Positions 5,747 through 6,386 of a stretch of 6,386 bases of DNA are shown piece by piece. Numbering within the stretch: position 1 is the stretch's first letter; every line of letters begins with the position of its first letter. A program made the translations under genes and the position numbers. This stretch comes from Stenotrophomonas sp. (lineage in GTDB: Bacteria > Pseudomonadota > Gammaproteobacteria > Xanthomonadales > Xanthomonadaceae): positions 2,896 to 9,281 of the forward strand of contig DOKO01000032.1 of the NCBI GenBank assembly GCA_003510825.1, read 5' to 3'. The notes under the pieces were generated by a model. It made no database searches and had not been told where the DNA came from. It saw only the letters and a program-made list of their open reading frames with translations.

Positions 5747-6031
5747 ATGAGCGTGGCACCCCGACAGACAAGCGGCCTGGCCGTCCTCAGCCTGGTGCTG
5801 GGCATCGCCAGCTGGACCGTGCTGCCCTTCGTGGCCAGCATCGTGGCCATCATCACCGGGCATATGGCCCGCAGCGAGATCCGCCGCCGTCCCGCCGAGC
5901 TGGAAGGCGATGGACTGGCCCTGACCGGCCTCATCCTGGGCTGGTTGAACGTGATCATGCTGGGCCTGGGCCTGCTGGTCCTCGTCCTGTTCTTCGGCGG
6001 TCTGGCCTGGCTGGCCACGCTGTCGAACTGA
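5747..6031 (+). CDS. DUF4190 domain-containing membrane protein
   Basis: The 94-residue protein has an opening LAVLSLVLGIASWTVLPFVA (11-30), the family hallmark GHMARSEIRRRP (38-49) and a second block GDGLALTGLILGW (54-66) followed by a strongly apolar C-terminal helix. This is the usual DUF4190 layout: two to three inner-membrane helices with a basic cytoplasmic loop. ATG at 5747 is chosen because AAGGAGG ends six bases upstream; an ATG at 5720 in the same frame would add nine polar residues without a ribosome site. Its first half aligns with the preceding small protein, suggesting tandem duplication. The methyltransferase gene starts five bases after the stop, so they are probably co-transcribed. 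Function is unknown. Confidence 0.85.
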   Translation: MSVAPRQTSGLAVLSLVLGIASWTVLPFVASIVAIITGHMARSEIRRRPAELEGDGLALTGLILGWLNVIMLGLGLLVLVLFFGGLAWLATLSN

Positions 6032-6036
6032 CCGCC

Positions 6037-6386
6037 ATGAGCGCGTCGGACAGCACTGAACGCTTCAGCAGCCGGGTCGCCGATTACGTGCGCTACCGCC
6101 CGGACTATCCCGCTGCCCTGATGGACTGGCTGCACGGGCCGATGGCCGTGCCCACCGCGGCGCTCGTCGCCGACATCGGTGCCGGCACCGGCATTTCCAG
6201 CCGCCAGTTCCTGGCCGCCGGCCATCCGCTGGTGGCAGTGGAGCCCAATGCGGCCATGCGCGCGGCCGCCGAGCAGTGGCTGGAACCGCAGTTTCCGCTG
6301 TTCCGCGCCGTCGATGGCCGCGCCGAGGCGACCGGGCTGGCCGATGCCAGCGTCGATCTGGTCAGCGCCGCGCAGGCCTTCCACTG
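6037..6386 (+). CDS. Class I SAM-dependent methyltransferase, N-terminal part
   Basis: The frame starts at ATG 6037 and runs off the right end, giving 116 complete codons. The start MSASDSTERFSSRVADYVRYRPDYP is typical of Methyltransf_11/25-type enzymes. Motif I, DIGAGTGISS (residues 46-55), forms the SAM-binding loop; VAVEPN (67-72) ends strand 2 with the acidic E that contacts the SAM ribose; DLVSAAQAFH at the edge is motif IV/V-like (often continuing with W). Family members are usually about 250 residues, so roughly half is missing. The substrate cannot be told; some relatives act on small molecules such as trans-aconitate. A five-base gap to the DUF4190 gene implies an operon. No strong ribosome site is seen, so translational coupling is likely. 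Confidence 0.88.
   Translation, partial: MSASDSTERFSSRVADYVRYRPDYPAALMDWLHGPMAVPTAALVADIGAGTGISSRQFLAAGHPLVAVEPNAAMRAAAEQWLEPQFPLFRAVDGRAEATGLADASVDLVSAAQAFH

Noticed and set aside
5413..6384. A 323-codon minus-strand frame spanning three plus-strand genes
   Set aside because: The plus strand has well-formed genes with ribosome sites and family motifs; this frame has none and merely reflects GC-rich codon bias.

Overview
The window is GC-rich, densely coded bacterial chromosome. The gene content points to the Xanthomonadaceae, most likely Stenotrophomonas: a GumD-type glycosyl carrier transferase, an ALDH7 aldehyde dehydrogenase followed directly by an SDR gene, small DUF4190 membrane proteins and REP-like palindromes. 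This placement rests on recall of the families, not on a search.

Left part (1-2412), envelope polysaccharide. The 3' end of a YjbH-type gene runs rightward and ends at a strong, probably bidirectional, terminator (341-373). Facing it on the minus strand are a polyprenyl-phosphate glucose phosphotransferase of the WcaJ/GumD type (upstream gene; start revised here to GTG at 2412, 485 aa) and a Wzb-like low-molecular-weight tyrosine phosphatase (405-839). A terminator-like hairpin lies between these two genes. The three products fit one job: starting, controlling and exporting an exopolysaccharide.

Middle (2413-2805), a divergent control region of about 390 bp without a credible gene. It holds a CRP/Clp-like box, two inverted repeats, an extended -10 candidate for the rightward operon and a pair of 17-bp direct repeats exactly 30 bp apart just upstream of it.

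Right of that (2806-5177), a two-gene operon: an ALDH7-family semialdehyde dehydrogenase (AmaB-like, lysine/pipecolate catabolism) overlapping by one base (TAATG) an SDR oxidoreductase. The first 30 codons of the SDR gene are largely made of a 65-bp double palindrome, so a repeat appears to have been captured as protein sequence. After the SDR stop, two small hairpins are followed by a near copy of the last 22 bases of the SDR gene.

Far right (5350-6386): two adjacent small DUF4190-like membrane proteins, apparently paralogues, and the start of a SAM-dependent methyltransferase that runs off the end of the window. I see no complete mobile element, tRNA, rRNA or CRISPR array. The most unusual structure is the palindrome inside the SDR reading frame.
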